64,000 bases of DNA. Origin: Gonocerus acuteangulatus (Eukaryota > Arthropoda > Insecta > Hemiptera > Coreidae). The stretch's first letter is position 1, and each line of letters starts with the position of its first letter. Shown here one piece after another: positions 44,346 through 54,909 of this stretch. The translations under genes and the position numbers were made by a program. A model generated the notes under the pieces. That model saw nothing but the letters and a program-made list of their open reading frames with translations. It was not told where the DNA came from and ran no database searches. The stretch is taken from NCBI GenBank assembly GCA_946811695.1, contig OX328125.1, forward strand, positions 96,298,260 to 96,362,259, in the 5' to 3' direction.

Positions 44346-45575
44346 TAACAGTTGTTTGCCATCTGCAAAGGATTGATTATATTATATAAAAAGCATTAGT
44401 TTTGCAGTAATCCAACATTTTGATTTGGAGTCCTAAGTATATCTATTATTATTACATGAGCCCTACTGCTCTCTAGCAGTGCTCCAGTTTTGTCCTTTCA
44501 AATTATCCAAGATTTCATAACATTGTTTCTATTCAAATTTTGCATTAATTTAACGCCTACGTTCTTTGTCGATTGTACATAAAAATGCGTAAAAACTGAG
44601 CCTAAAGTGAACATAACTTCGTTGGATATAAAGACAGATAGACATTTTTCCGAAGATGAATTTAATGTTTGGAAAGGCATCGTAAAACAGGTTAATTCTA
44701 TGCAATTTATACAAAAAAATTACATTTTGTTTTGTGTAGATATAAAAAATGTAAGTAATATTTGTAATAATCGTGCCTGTCCTTTCTAATTAGCTTGGAA
44801 TATACACCTCTCACTGGTCGTGTTTATTCTTTTGTAGTTATACCATCTGATTGCCCCAACGATGGTAACAAATGGCTGTGAATTACCAAAGGCTGTTTTA
44901 GATCACCTATTTATCTCCTTGTACACATGGTGTTGAAAAGCATTAAATCGTCAGGTTGAGGAGAAGGACAAGCCCTGTAATCAGTATAATGATAAGAAAA
45001 TAAAATAAAAACCAGACCTTTGTATACTAATGAGAATTAATTTGTTAACAAGGAATAGGTGAGCGGAGGAACGGATGTGCCCGGCAGACAAATTGCTTCA
45101 AACATTAGGCGTGAAATTAGAACGGGTCGAGTGCACTGGCCTTCTTAGATAATGCGAATGGTAGATAATGACGTCACTATAGTCCGTGATGTCATACCTT
45201 CGCCGTACCTTAGAGCGCTTCCTGCCCCTTTGGGAGAAACTAGCTTCTTACGAGAACTGCAGGTCCGATGCATGTCTTACTGATTGAATGTAGGTGACAC
45301 AAATGTACGATACTATATATGGGCGATCTGAAACTATATTTTACATAGATTATTTGCATCGATATCTAAGGGCTGATTTTTTAAAGGCTTTTCGAATACA
45401 TTTTTTTAAATGTCATAGACTTTAAGAGTCATCATCATTGAGATATGAAAGGAGGGGAGGGGATGGATTGGAACAAACCCGATGGTGTCCATAATTCATA
45501 TCTCTCATGAAGTGTTGCTTTGTTTTTAATGGTTTACAAGTAAAATAATTTTAATTAGAGATAACTGTTGAGTGC
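44346..45575. other. Region without recognised gene
   Basis: No domain-bearing frame. A TGACGTCA site occurs at 45170-45177 in a small GC-richer block, of unknown relevance. Confidence 0.4.
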
Positions 45576-45578
45576 ACA

Positions 45579-45655
45579 ATGCCTACCTGTTCGGCGTTTG
45601 GATGTTACAATTGTACAAGAGCGCAATCAAAGAAAGTTGGAGTAACATTACGCAG
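45579..45655 (+). CDS. First coding exon of a THAP-domain gene or transposase
   Basis: ATG at 45579 opens MPTCSAFGCYNCTRAQSKKV followed by GVTLR and is cut by a donor GTAAG at 45656. THAP zinc fingers begin M-P-x-C-x-(A/V)-x-G-C and continue to a V-x-F-x-x-F-P segment. The CX4C spacing (Cys4, Cys9) and the GVTLR just before the junction fit, with phase-2 splicing into R-F-P expected. THAP domains bind DNA in host regulators and in P-element transposases, and this exon alone does not tell which. No second exon was found downstream. Confidence 0.5.
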
Positions 45656-45746
45656 GTAAGAAGATAGAAATTAATTATGCTGCATTTTTCCATTAGTTTT
45701 GTATATATGTACCTAAATAATAGCAGAGGTAAGAAGGTGCATACTA

Positions 45747-45956
45747 ATGATGGGCGATTCTCGAATAAGAATAGATTCGAATCGAAATTAAATACGAATT
45801 TCGTAGGTAATTGTAAGTAATCGTGAAATCGATCCATATCGTAGAACGATCTTCTGAGCCTAGAAGATCGATCTTTTGAATCGATCTGAACTCGAGGATC
45901 TTTTAATTTTGATTCGAATCGATGCAAAAGAATGAAGACGAGAATGACCCATCACT
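45747..45956. mobile_element. hAT-like MITE
   Basis: TAATGATGGGCGATTCTCG at the left and GAGAATGACCCATCACTA at the right form imperfect TIRs of the hAT form (TAGNGATGGG). The interior is rich in ATCGAT and GATCGATCTT. The flanking 8-mers (GTGCATAC, CACGATAC) match only partly as a target duplication. Confidence 0.5.
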
Positions 45957-46077
45957 ACACGATACTACATCAACGAAATGAATATGTCTAATAAAGAATG
46001 TAACAATTACACAAATAACATTCTTCATTCGTGTTTCCGACTGTGCAGATTGTCGCGGGTTGGTCATGTGAGTTGCA

Positions 46078-46640
46078 TTTTAAGGCGTTTCCTCCCTCCC
46101 TCAATGGGGAGGAAACCCGCTTATGACGTCAACTTTATGACGCAATCCGGAAGTGCGGATTAGAAAATTTCTTGTTTCTTGGTTAAAAAATGTCTGTTCG
46201 CACTCTAGCAGGCTCAAAAAATGTCCGATGGTACAAATAAACTTTTCCTGAATCAAAAGGTCTGGGTTTTCAACCAGCTAAGTCCCTCTACCGGAACAGT
46301 ATTTATTCGACGAAATTCACTAAGAATGGATTTTTCGGCTTTGTCTCGCTAGGCTTCTAGTTACACTTGTGTTGTTGTTTAGTTGAAACTAATTATTTTC
46401 AAGGTGATGATAAAGAGTTTTCGAGAAATGTGGAATTTTCTTAAGATTTTCTTAAATATCTCGAAACCGGTTAAGATATCTTGATAAGTGTAAAGCATCT
46501 GTTCAAACGCTTAATACATTTTCTACAAAAAACGTTCCTTACACAAGATTTGATAGAGTGATCTTATTTATACAAATCTGTATTTAAAATTCCATTTTAT
46601 GAATTAACTTCCATTCTTTGATGTCAAGCCAATTTGTTAT
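46078..46640 (+). mobile_element. Family A relative, short copy
   Basis: The 5' hairpin block (GGCGTTTCCTCCCTCCCTCA, then GGGGAGGAAACCCGC), CGCAATCCGGAAGTGCGGAT, then TGTCTGTTCGCACTC, CCAGCTAAGTCC and CGAAATTCACTAAG follow the family A order without the long (TA)n. Diverged and truncated. Confidence 0.65.
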
Positions 46641-47690
46641 TGCCTTGAGGCCGATTTTCGCGTGATTCTGAGCCATTATAGTGGCTGGAGTTTGTACTAG
46701 AATATACCGGAAATCCCATGCACTGTGGTCCACGTCTACCGCCTTAGAATCTAAAAGGTTAAACCAAATCCTGATGAGTTAATTCTTGTAAAAAATAAAG
46801 ATGGATCGCCGAATTATGTCGCCCATGGGAAATACGGTCAAGATTATTATATAGTGATTTGATAAATCATTTCAGTATATGTTTCTGGAATTTTTATTAC
46901 CTCATAATATTGCGCCTTTATCACTCGCACTGCGATATGAAAAATCTATATACAACATTTCTTTTTTATTTAGGTTGGAATAATTCATTGTGATTTACTA
47001 CTGTTTTGCGCGGGACTGGAGCCGATTGCTCGAACTGTCAACATTGTCAGAGCTCATTATCTGCTTATGGATGAATGGGAGAACTATACTATTTATCGCT
47101 TTATTTGCATAGTCTGGATAAGTAGACGATAGCCGGAGAATGGTCTAGCCATATCTTCAACCTTGCAAAGAATAGCAAATTCTTAGGTAGTTTTTTTAAC
47201 TACTACTTACTAACTTATTGAGCTTGCAATTTTGAAGGAATGTTTAAAAAAATTTGATGATTTGAAGGATTTTTTTTACTTTTTCGAAAACGTCACGCGA
47301 CAGTGCTAACGTTATTGTGCTAATAAGGAATGCGTATCCAAGTCTATATGTATAAGCGTTTTCGAAAAGAATTGAAAAGACTTTATTAAGTTACGTTGAG
47401 GGGTCAACAAATGGGGACCTATTATTTCATTCAAATTAGATTCATACTCACTCTTATATTTATGGGTTGGGGGAATTAAAGGAGGTGTGGGTAAGGGTGA
47501 GTATAGAAGGCGGGGGATAAAACATATACCTTTAGTTTATACAATTTCTTTTAGTTTTTTTTTTTGGGGGGGGGGGGACGAAGCAAGAACAAGATATATG
47601 GCAAAGGACGTTTTTTTTTTTCATCCTGCATTGATTGGAAGTTTTGCCGTTTATTTAGGGGCCACCTTGTTTATAAAAGGTGTAAACTCG
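46641..47690. other. Region without recognised gene
   Basis: Frames crossing G-runs (around 47568) are low-complexity artefacts. No exon or TE signature seen. Confidence 0.4.
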
Positions 47691-47804
47691 TCTGGAGAAC
47701 ATACAACATAATAATAATAATAATAATAATTTCAGACCTGTATAAGTTGGATTCTGCAAGAATAACAGCCCACATAATCAATGAACCAACGGGCTCATTC
47801 CGAA

Positions 47805-47925
47805 AACGACAATTGCCGCAAATGCCTACCTTAAACTGCCGGAGGACCTTATTAAAAATGCCCATCAAGCAGTACTGCTTGATACCGCCAGAACGATTAG
47901 AAAGTTTCTAAATGAACGCCCGTAA
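47805..47925 (+). pseudogene. Retrotransposon ORF C-terminal remnant (tentative)
   Basis: One frame reads TTIAANAYLKLPEDLIKNAH followed by [19 protein letters not shown] and a stop. The pattern LP..L...AH.AVLLDTAR..RKFL resembles C-terminal tails of insect retrotransposon polyproteins that I have seen, but I cannot name the clade. It lies between an (ATA)n tract and (TA)n tracts. Confidence 0.35.
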
Positions 47926-48044
47926 AAAAGAACAAAACAAAAAAATCTACAAAAAAACAAAACAATTCTTTCGGTTGGCAATAGCCCCCGAAAGAATTTA
48001 TCCCAGGAGACTGAGGAGAACCCCCCCCCCCATAATAATAATAA

Positions 48045-48048
<4 letters not shown>

Positions 48049-48099
<51 letters not shown>

Positions 48100-48179
48100 G
48101 GCACCCGTAGAGTTCGAAAAGGCACAAAGCATGTCGGGCGAAAATATTGGGTCATCTTATAATATAATCGGGTGGAATG

Positions 48180-48259
<80 letters not shown>
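48049..48259. repeat. Two (TA)n tracts flanking an 83-bp unique segment
   Basis: TA repeats at 48049-48098 and 48182-48259 enclose unrelated sequence, the same arrangement as around 8463-8890 and 49313-50320. Confidence 0.9.
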
Positions 48260-48261
<2 letters not shown>

Positions 48262-49045
48262 CACACACATTCCTAAACTATTCCATTATATCAGCTGTTA
48301 GAATGAGGTTGAGCTTTGTAATTGGGCATAGGTCTAAAGAGCTGAGTGCCAGTAATAGGATGAAAGAGCAGCTCTGTAGTGGCCTTGGTTCTACACATAT
48401 GGTAGTGCAGAAGGAGTTCTGACTGGGTCAAGTACGTCACCAACAGCTGTTCGACTTTCTGTCCACCTGGGCGCATTATGGGTGTGGGTGCCAAGTCGAC
48501 TGGCGCTATCTATAGTAATAGGCTGGCAATTGTCTCGATTTCCGGATCAATGGAAACGGATAAACAATATGTTATCTAAGACAAAAAAAAAAAAAGTTCG
48601 CAAAAAACGCCCAACGCTGATTTTACGGGTTCTTGTCATGGCCATCCTAATAGTGTGCACCCAATTTGTCAGCTTCGAAAGACCTCTGCTAAATGCGAGC
48701 CAGTCAAAAAACCTTGAAAATTTCGGACGGTTTTGGCTTACATCTCCTAAGTATCCTACAACAATTTGTATGAATTCCAAGAATTATAATTCTTTACCTG
48801 GCAGAGGGGTCGTTTCCCTGAATTAAATGAGATTTCATTCGATAGCGCATTAAACCAGAAATACTATCGAAAAAACGGAGTGAAAAAATTCCTTCATTTG
48901 GAATCTTGACGCCAAAAAAGTAGCAGAGGGTGTTTTTTTTTGGGGGGGGGGGGGGTTCGAAAATGTAGATTATCTCGAAAATCAAAGGACTTTTACTAAT
49001 CATTAAACATATTTTTCTGAACCGCCACAACCGTATATATGTATG

Positions 49046-49057
<12 letters not shown>

Positions 49058-49088
<31 letters not shown>
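49058..49088. repeat. (TA)n microsatellite
   Basis: TA tract, preceded by TATG variants. Confidence 0.9.
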
Positions 49089-49091
<3 letters not shown>

Positions 49092-49248
49092 TAAAAAGCT
49101 GTATTTAAGTTTTAACTTTTTACAGGGAGGCCACTTAATGTGCTTAAAATAACATAACATTTAATTTTAACATTAAAATTATAAATTGTAATACTTGTTT
49201 TATAATAATGAAAAAGTTATAACTAAATAAAAAGAAAAGAAGAAGAGA

Positions 49249-49250
<2 letters not shown>

Positions 49251-49300
<50 letters not shown>
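49251..49300. repeat. (TA)n tract at the 3' side of a LINE fragment
   Basis: TA repeat ending in ATGTATATATACAT, next to the 3' region of the LINE ORF at 49387-50295. A matching tract (50321-50360) lies at its 5' side. Confidence 0.9.
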
Positions 49301-49312
<12 letters not shown>

Positions 49313-49386
49313 TAATAAGACACAAAAAATTGTAGTAATTCTCTTTTGCACATTCAGTCCTACATTAAAGAAACAGCGTCGAAAAA

Positions 49387-50295
49387 TTAATCGAATCTGA
49401 TAAAAGCACGGATTCTGAGGGCATATAAAACGTAGGCGCAGAGGTTGTTGAGCTTCTCACGGTCTCTTACATCCAATAGTGCAACAAGGTTGTCTTCAGT
49501 GGTGTCCTCTCCTTGGAAATAGCTGCGGATGTAGTGTCGTCTAGCTTCGGCGTACATCGGACACCTGAGTAGGAAGTGACCAATATCCTCCTCTTCGTAC
49601 AGGTTGCATATTGAGCATATCTCGTCACATTTAATCTTGTACAAGATTCCATTAGTAAATATTCTCAGCTCCATCCTTCCGGCTAGTCTCAGCTGAGATA
49701 AAATTCGAGCTTTGTAGAAGGTAGTTCTGAGTTGGAGGTATTTATCTACACCCCAAAATGTCTTTAGCCTTTGGTAGATTGGACTGAAGGAGGATACACA
49801 CATCTTCTCTATATCTGCTTGGACGTGTCTATCAAGATATGCTTTGACCAGATATCCTTCTTTTTCTCTCAGAGCTGCGCTGTCCTGTCTCAGGAATAAT
49901 TCCTCTTCCCCTACAAGCTGGAACTGCTCTCGTGCCTGACTCACCCAGTTATATTGGCTTGAATTATGGGACGAGCTGTCAAGTTGTAATAACCTATCAT
50001 AACACTTTTTTGGTATCCTATAGCTCGGCATTTCTAGTAGTTTGATAAGCCATTTCAGCATTAGCCCAAAAACCTTAGCTTTCAAAGTTTTTCGCCCACA
50101 TTCCAATCTTAACAAGTAGCCTGGAGTGTTTCGAGGGAGAAGTAGCAGATTCTTCAGGAATTGCTCATGGAATCTCTCGAGAAGTTGCAAGTATCTCAAG
50201 CCCCATACCTGACCACTATATAATACTACTGAACCACATAGTGCATCAAACAGCTTTATCCTCGATTCCCACTGTTGGCATTTAGTTCTCGACAA
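49387..50295 (-). pseudogene. LINE ORF2 C-terminal region (after RT domain)
   Basis: An uninterrupted frame of 302 codons begins inside the element (the Met is not a native start). It reads KLFDALCGSVVLYSGQVWG near the N-terminus, the post-RT thumb motif, then a long helical region, then CSICNLYEEEDIGHFLLRCP. The CX2CX9HX4C pattern is the zinc-binding-like module at the C-terminus of many insect LINE ORF2 proteins. No catalytic RT motif remains, so it is a 5'-truncated copy, though its frame has not decayed. The clade is not resolved. Confidence 0.75.
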
Positions 50296-50318
50296 TATGT
50301 GAGACGTATAGGCTACGG

Positions 50319-50320
<2 letters not shown>

Positions 50321-50360
<40 letters not shown>
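50321..50360. repeat. (TA)n tract at the 5' side of a LINE fragment
   Basis: TA repeat immediately upstream (minus-strand sense) of the truncated LINE ORF. Confidence 0.9.
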
Positions 50361-50363
<3 letters not shown>

Positions 50364-50369
50364 GTAGTT

Positions 50370-51710
50370 AGTTTAGGTTTATACATTTTAATGACCCTCA
50401 GCTATCCCCTGATCCAATCCGTTAAATACAAAAAATGGTGGATGTTTGGTCCTCCGGGCCGGATGTCATCAGTTTTAATGTCTTCCTCGCTGAGATTGTA
50501 CTCGTAATTTGTTTATTTGGACACACAGTAATGATTTGGACTTTACCGAAATTTTAATAGTAACAGTCGACAACCCTACTGAGATTACAATTTTGTTGAT
50601 TTTCACATACACTCAACTCGGTAAATCAACAACGACTTTTGTTGCACATGTCCTGGGGTTAAGGCAAAAAAAAGTCTGTTTATGCAGAACTGTGAGGAAA
50701 TATCTTCAAGGTAATATTATATACAGTATTAATGTGCATCATTTAGGTACAATAGAAAATTTATAAAATAAAATGCCTGATTATTTCTATATAATCTAAA
50801 AAAATACGTGTACATCAGATATTTTAATTATTAGTGATTTAGCAGCTTATATTTTGATAAATTCATCGTTTCCTTATAACTCTGATGAAGTCTTGAAAGC
50901 CGAAACATGTGTAAAATATATGATAATGTTTTAATAAAAAAATAATTAGTTTTATTGAACTATCATGACCGAGCCCTGATCATCTCTATCTTGATTATAG
51001 AGTTATGCGTTCCTTGATATCAATTTGAAAATAAAAAAAATATGCATGCAATCAATTAGTACCATAGGATCTGCTATAAGTATTGAAGAATAAAAAAAAA
51101 AAAAAAAAAAAAAATAGAACTAGAAACAAAGTACTGACTAGTATACAAAAGGGTACTTATTGTACTAAAGGTAGCCGCCGCTTGTATACAATACAAGACA
51201 GTACAATACACCTGTAGATGGGCGTGTAAAAAGTCTTGTAGGTGACCAATTAGAAGGACAAAGCAGTCCTGCCAACACAATAGCTTGTAGGAGATAATTG
51301 GAATAATTGGAAGGGTTCTGTCTGTTGGAGGATGTATGGACACTTGTTGAATACTACATGGTGGGAGGGGGGGGGGGGGGGGGGTATGACAACATGTCGT
51401 ATTGTAGGGGATCTTATTGCAGAGATGGGCTGCTTTTGAATCGATGCTTAGCACGACATAAAGAGAGCAGAGCATACCTTGTGAGTTGTTGGTAGTATCA
51501 TGCATTGTGTGAGGTGTGTGTCTCTGTATTTTGACATAAAAATATCATATGGCTGAGGGTCACCAGATGTTGCGTCACGTGTGAAGGAAAAGTGAAATGG
51601 AAGTGACGTTATTGATGTTGGAAAATTTGTAATTTGGCGGGAGAGATTATTGACCATTGCTGGAAAATTAATGTAAATTAATGGGAATATGCAATAGATT
51701 TACAATTTAT
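50370..51710. other. Region with low-complexity tracts, no recognised gene
   Basis: Contains an A-run (51091-51114), a G-run (51366-51384), and at 50882-50910 a decayed hammerhead-like motif (CTGATGA, weak hairpin, GAAACATG, lacking the UH step). Confidence 0.4.
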
Positions 51711-51714
51711 TACT

Positions 51715-51880
51715 CGGCGCCTAAGGCGCATTGGACGGAACGCTCGGACACGTGTCGACTATTTTTCGATGTAGAATCACCAGAAAAAAATTGGTCCAAA
51801 TCGGTGACCCCATCGCTGTATACTCCCCTTGTCAGTTGTTTTGCCTTCCCAGAACCCCTCCACTAACACTTCATGGTATG
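51715..51880 (+). mobile_element. Family C repeat
   Basis: GCGCCTAAGGCGCATTGGAC, GAACGCTCGGACACG, TATTTTTCGATGTAGAAT and TACTCCCCTTGTCAGTT recur in reverse complement at 60205-60330. No ORF. Confidence 0.65.
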
Positions 51881-52164
51881 GTATTGAAGTTCAAATTGAC
51901 TTTTAAGTATTATTACAAATCTTTTGTATGGGAATATAGAAAATTGGAATCTTTTTTACTTCGTTCTTATAAGATAAAAAGATAAAAAGAATTTTATTGT
52001 CCAAAGAAATATAAACAAATAAAATGAATTTTTACAATTAATTAAATACAAGTATCCAAGCTATAAGCTTTTACAACTATTCTAAATTACCTATATCTAT
52101 TTAATTTTTATTACTAAAATATTATAAGGGAAAAATACAAAAAAAAAACCCTATACACTGAAAA

Positions 52165-54909
52165 TCAAAAGGTAACATGCTTGAGCCTCTTATACTTGTA
52201 ACGCTTATAATTTAGGCTATGATAATTATAATTAACTATATCAGCAATATGCTTATAGCTGCTACTTTGACATGCTTCAAAGAAATGCTGTGTCACTTTA
52301 ATTATGTACAGATTTATTGTAGGGATGTCAAGAACTTCATGCATATGCATGATAGGAGTCCATCGGGGAAAAGAACCAATGAATCTCAAGCATTTATTTT
52401 GAGTCACCTGTAATTTCCTCTTGTTGGTTTCACATGTCATAGACCAAATAGGGCATGCATAAAGTAACACAGGCCTAATATATAAATAATAAATAAGTCT
52501 TTTGTTAATTATGCTTAATCCTGAGTTTCTATTCATTACAGGAAATAAGGATTGTAATATAGCAATAGCCTTATTACATTGAATGTTAATATGGTTCGTG
52601 TAAGTCAGTTTAGAGTCCAAATTTACTCCCAGATACTTAACATTTTTAGACCATGGGATTGAATTTCCGAAAATCTTTACTTCAGGGTATACTTTAGGTC
52701 TTCTCCGAGTAAACAGTATAACCTCAGTTTTTTCACTATTCAACCTTATTTTCCACTTATTACAGTATTTTGTACACTTTTCCAATGCTGTGGTAAGATG
52801 CCTAGCAATAGTGTCAACCCGAAAGCTGGAGATTATATATGCCGTATCATCAGCAAAAAGAGATTTTTTACATTTAATTTTGAGATTGTTTATATCATTT
52901 AGGAATATAATGAATAGTATGGGGCCGAGTACCGAACCTTGAGGGACTCCCGCGAGGATTTGGTAGAGTTTAGATTTTTGGTCAGCAATGGAAATATAAA
53001 AAGATCTATTTTTTAGGTAATTATTAATGAGGAGAATTAAGTATACCGGAAAGTTATATTGAATAAGCTTGTATATGAGGCCATTATGCCATACACAATC
53101 AAAGGCTTTCTCGACATCTACCAGAGCCATGCCAGTATGTTTGTTTAAATTAAAATTATGGAGGATCATGTCGGTTACCCTGGCTAACTGGGTTGTTGTT
53201 GAATGCTTACTTCGGAAGCCATGTTGGTAGTTGGATAATAGATTCCTATCTTCCATAAAGGAAATTATATTCGATTTGATGACCTTTTCAACTACTTTGC
53301 TGAGACAATTAAGCAATGAAATGTAGCGATAGCTACTAGGAAGAACAGGGTTCTTCCCAGGCTTTGAAAGAACAATTACCTTTGCAGTTTTCCACTCATC
53401 CGGAAAATGGGCAAACATTAAAATATGATTTATGATTTTAGTTAAGTGTATTAATGTTTTACGGGAAAGGTTTTTTAATAATTTATTGTGTATGCCTTCA
53501 CCACCAGGTGATTTATTATTTTTTAGTTGTGAAATAAGTTTTGCAACCTTTTTGGGAGTTGTTAAATGTGCATTAATGTGTTTTCTTGAGGGCTGTTGTA
53601 GAAATTCCTTGGTAAGCCGAAGTACTTTTTTACTAAAGGATGGAACTCCCAGGTTTGAATTAAGTGTGAATGTACGGTATAAATTTTCAGAAAATAGTTT
53701 GGCTTTGTCCTGATCTGAGCAAGCAAGGGCATGAAGTGGTGCATTATTAGGAGTGAACCTACTATCTTTAAGTAATGGGGGAATGCTGTTTGTTTTAGGC
53801 TTGATTTTCTTTATCATTTCATACAAAGAACCGTTACTGCTGGAAAGTTTGGAAAGTGTTTTAGTCCATCGCAAGTTTTTATACATTTTCAGAATACTGG
53901 AAATTAGTTTGATCAACATGTTTAGAATTTTCTTAAGCCATATTTTGTAGTGACGCTGATACGCCTTTTTAATGATATTTTTCAAGCTAATTACGTAAAG
54001 AATCAAAGGTGGTAAGCCTAACTGTTGCTGGATGATGGGGGTTTGAGGAATGGCTAATTTAGCCGACTCAAGAATAACTTTCTGAAATTCGGAAACATGA
54101 TAGTCGATGTCTTGAGGACTAGTGACTGCAGGATTGATATCAAGTTTTGTGTCGATTAGAGAGCGAAACTTCTTCCAATTAGCTTCTTTATAATTAAAAC
54201 CAAATTTTATGTCGTGTTTCCTAACCCTAGCATTAATGTCAAAAATGACAGGGTTATGATCAGAAGATAATTCCGAAAGTGAATGAGCTGATATCTGAAA
54301 ATTGATATTTCTTGCAATAGCAATGTCCAAAACACTTGGTCTAGGTGGCTGCCTATTATTACTGCTATTGACCCTCCCAGGATAGTGAGTAGGCTCATCA
54401 GGAGCAATGACAAGGAAGTTGTGATTTAGGGACATTTCTAGTAGTGTTAGTCCATTCTTATTATTGTTAAAACAGTTCCAAGAGGTATGCTTTGAATTCA
54501 AATCACCTAAAATTAAAACTTGCCTTAAAATATTAAAAAGGGCTCTAAAATCATTTGTATAAACATGGTGAGGCCTTGATGGGGATAAATAAGCAGAAAC
54601 TACCAGAATTTCAATGTTAGCTATAGTAATTACTACCCCAACAGCTGTAAGATATTTAAATTTAGGTAATTTCACTGGGTAGTGAGTGATACTATTACCA
54701 ACCAGTAAAGCTACTCCTCTACCTTCATCAGCTCTATAAACTCGATAACCTGGAGCTTTCAATTTATGTTTACTCTTTAAGAGAGTTTCACTTAATGCTA
54801 ATACATCTATTCTATATTTATTTACAAAAAAGGAAAGTTCATCCAACTTATTATGTACAGATCTACAATTCCAACAAGCTAATTTAGTCAAATCAAGAGA
54901 GTGACTCAT
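52165..54909 (-). CDS. LINE ORF2: AP-like endonuclease plus reverse transcriptase
   Basis: 914 residues. The N-terminal endonuclease (residues about 8-225) has E41 in ALSET, GDLN at 135-138, LDIA with D195, and SSDHNP with D217-H218, the full catalytic set for nicking target DNA. The reverse transcriptase (about 505-765) shows SSYRYISLLNCLSKVVEK (the usual YRPISLL has Tyr for Pro), HGFRSKHSTT, LVDVEKAFDCVW (D598 and D604), GVPQGSVLGP at 654-663, and FADD at 685-688. The C-terminal part lacks a strong zinc motif. Its ATG overlaps the ORF1 stop as ATGA (54906-54909), suggesting translation by termination-reinitiation. The enzyme primes reverse transcription at nicked chromosomal DNA in the nucleus. 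Jockey-clade placement is from motif style and not computed. Confidence 0.92.
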   Translation of the reverse strand: MSHSLDLTKLACWNCRSVHNKLDELSFFVNKYRIDVLALSETLLKSKHKLKAPGYRVYRADEGRGVALLVGNSITHYPVKLPKFKYLTAVGVVITIANIEILVVSAYLSPSRPHHVYTNDFRALFNILRQVLILGDLNSKHTSWNCFNNNKNGLTLLEMSLNHNFLVIAPDEPTHYPGRVNSSNNRQPPRPSVLDIAIARNINFQISAHSLSELSSDHNPVIFDINARVRKHDIKFGFNYKEANWKKFRSLIDTKLDINPAVTSPQDIDYHVSEFQKVILESAKLAIPQTPIIQQQLGLPPLILYVISLKNIIKKAYQRHYKIWLKKILNMLIKLISSILKMYKNLRWTKTLSKLSSSNGSLYEMIKKIKPKTNSIPPLLKDSRFTPNNAPLHALACSDQDKAKLFSENLYRTFTLNSNLGVPSFSKKVLRLTKEFLQQPSRKHINAHLTTPKKVAKLISQLKNNKSPGGEGIHNKLLKNLSRKTLIHLTKIINHILMFAHFPDEWKTAKVIVLSKPGKNPVLPSSYRYISLLNCLSKVVEKVIKSNIISFMEDRNLLSNYQHGFRSKHSTTTQLARVTDMILHNFNLNKHTGMALVDVEKAFDCVWHNGLIYKLIQYNFPVYLILLINNYLKNRSFYISIADQKSKLYQILAGVPQGSVLGPILFIIFLNDINNLKIKCKKSLFADDTAYIISSFRVDTIARHLTTALEKCTKYCNKWKIRLNSEKTEVILFTRRRPKVYPEVKIFGNSIPWSKNVKYLGVNLDSKLTYTNHINIQCNKAIAILQSLFPVMNRNSGLSIINKRLIYYLYIRPVLLYACPIWSMTCETNKRKLQVTQNKCLRFIGSFPRWTPIMHMHEVLDIPTINLYIIKVTQHFFEACQSSSYKHIADIVNYNYHSLNYKRYKYKRLKHVTF

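Noticed and set aside
50882..50915. Hammerhead-like motif CTGATGA..GCCGAAACATG
   Set aside because: Stem II is weak, the base after the U is G and not H, and stem I does not pair. Noted only as a decayed relative.
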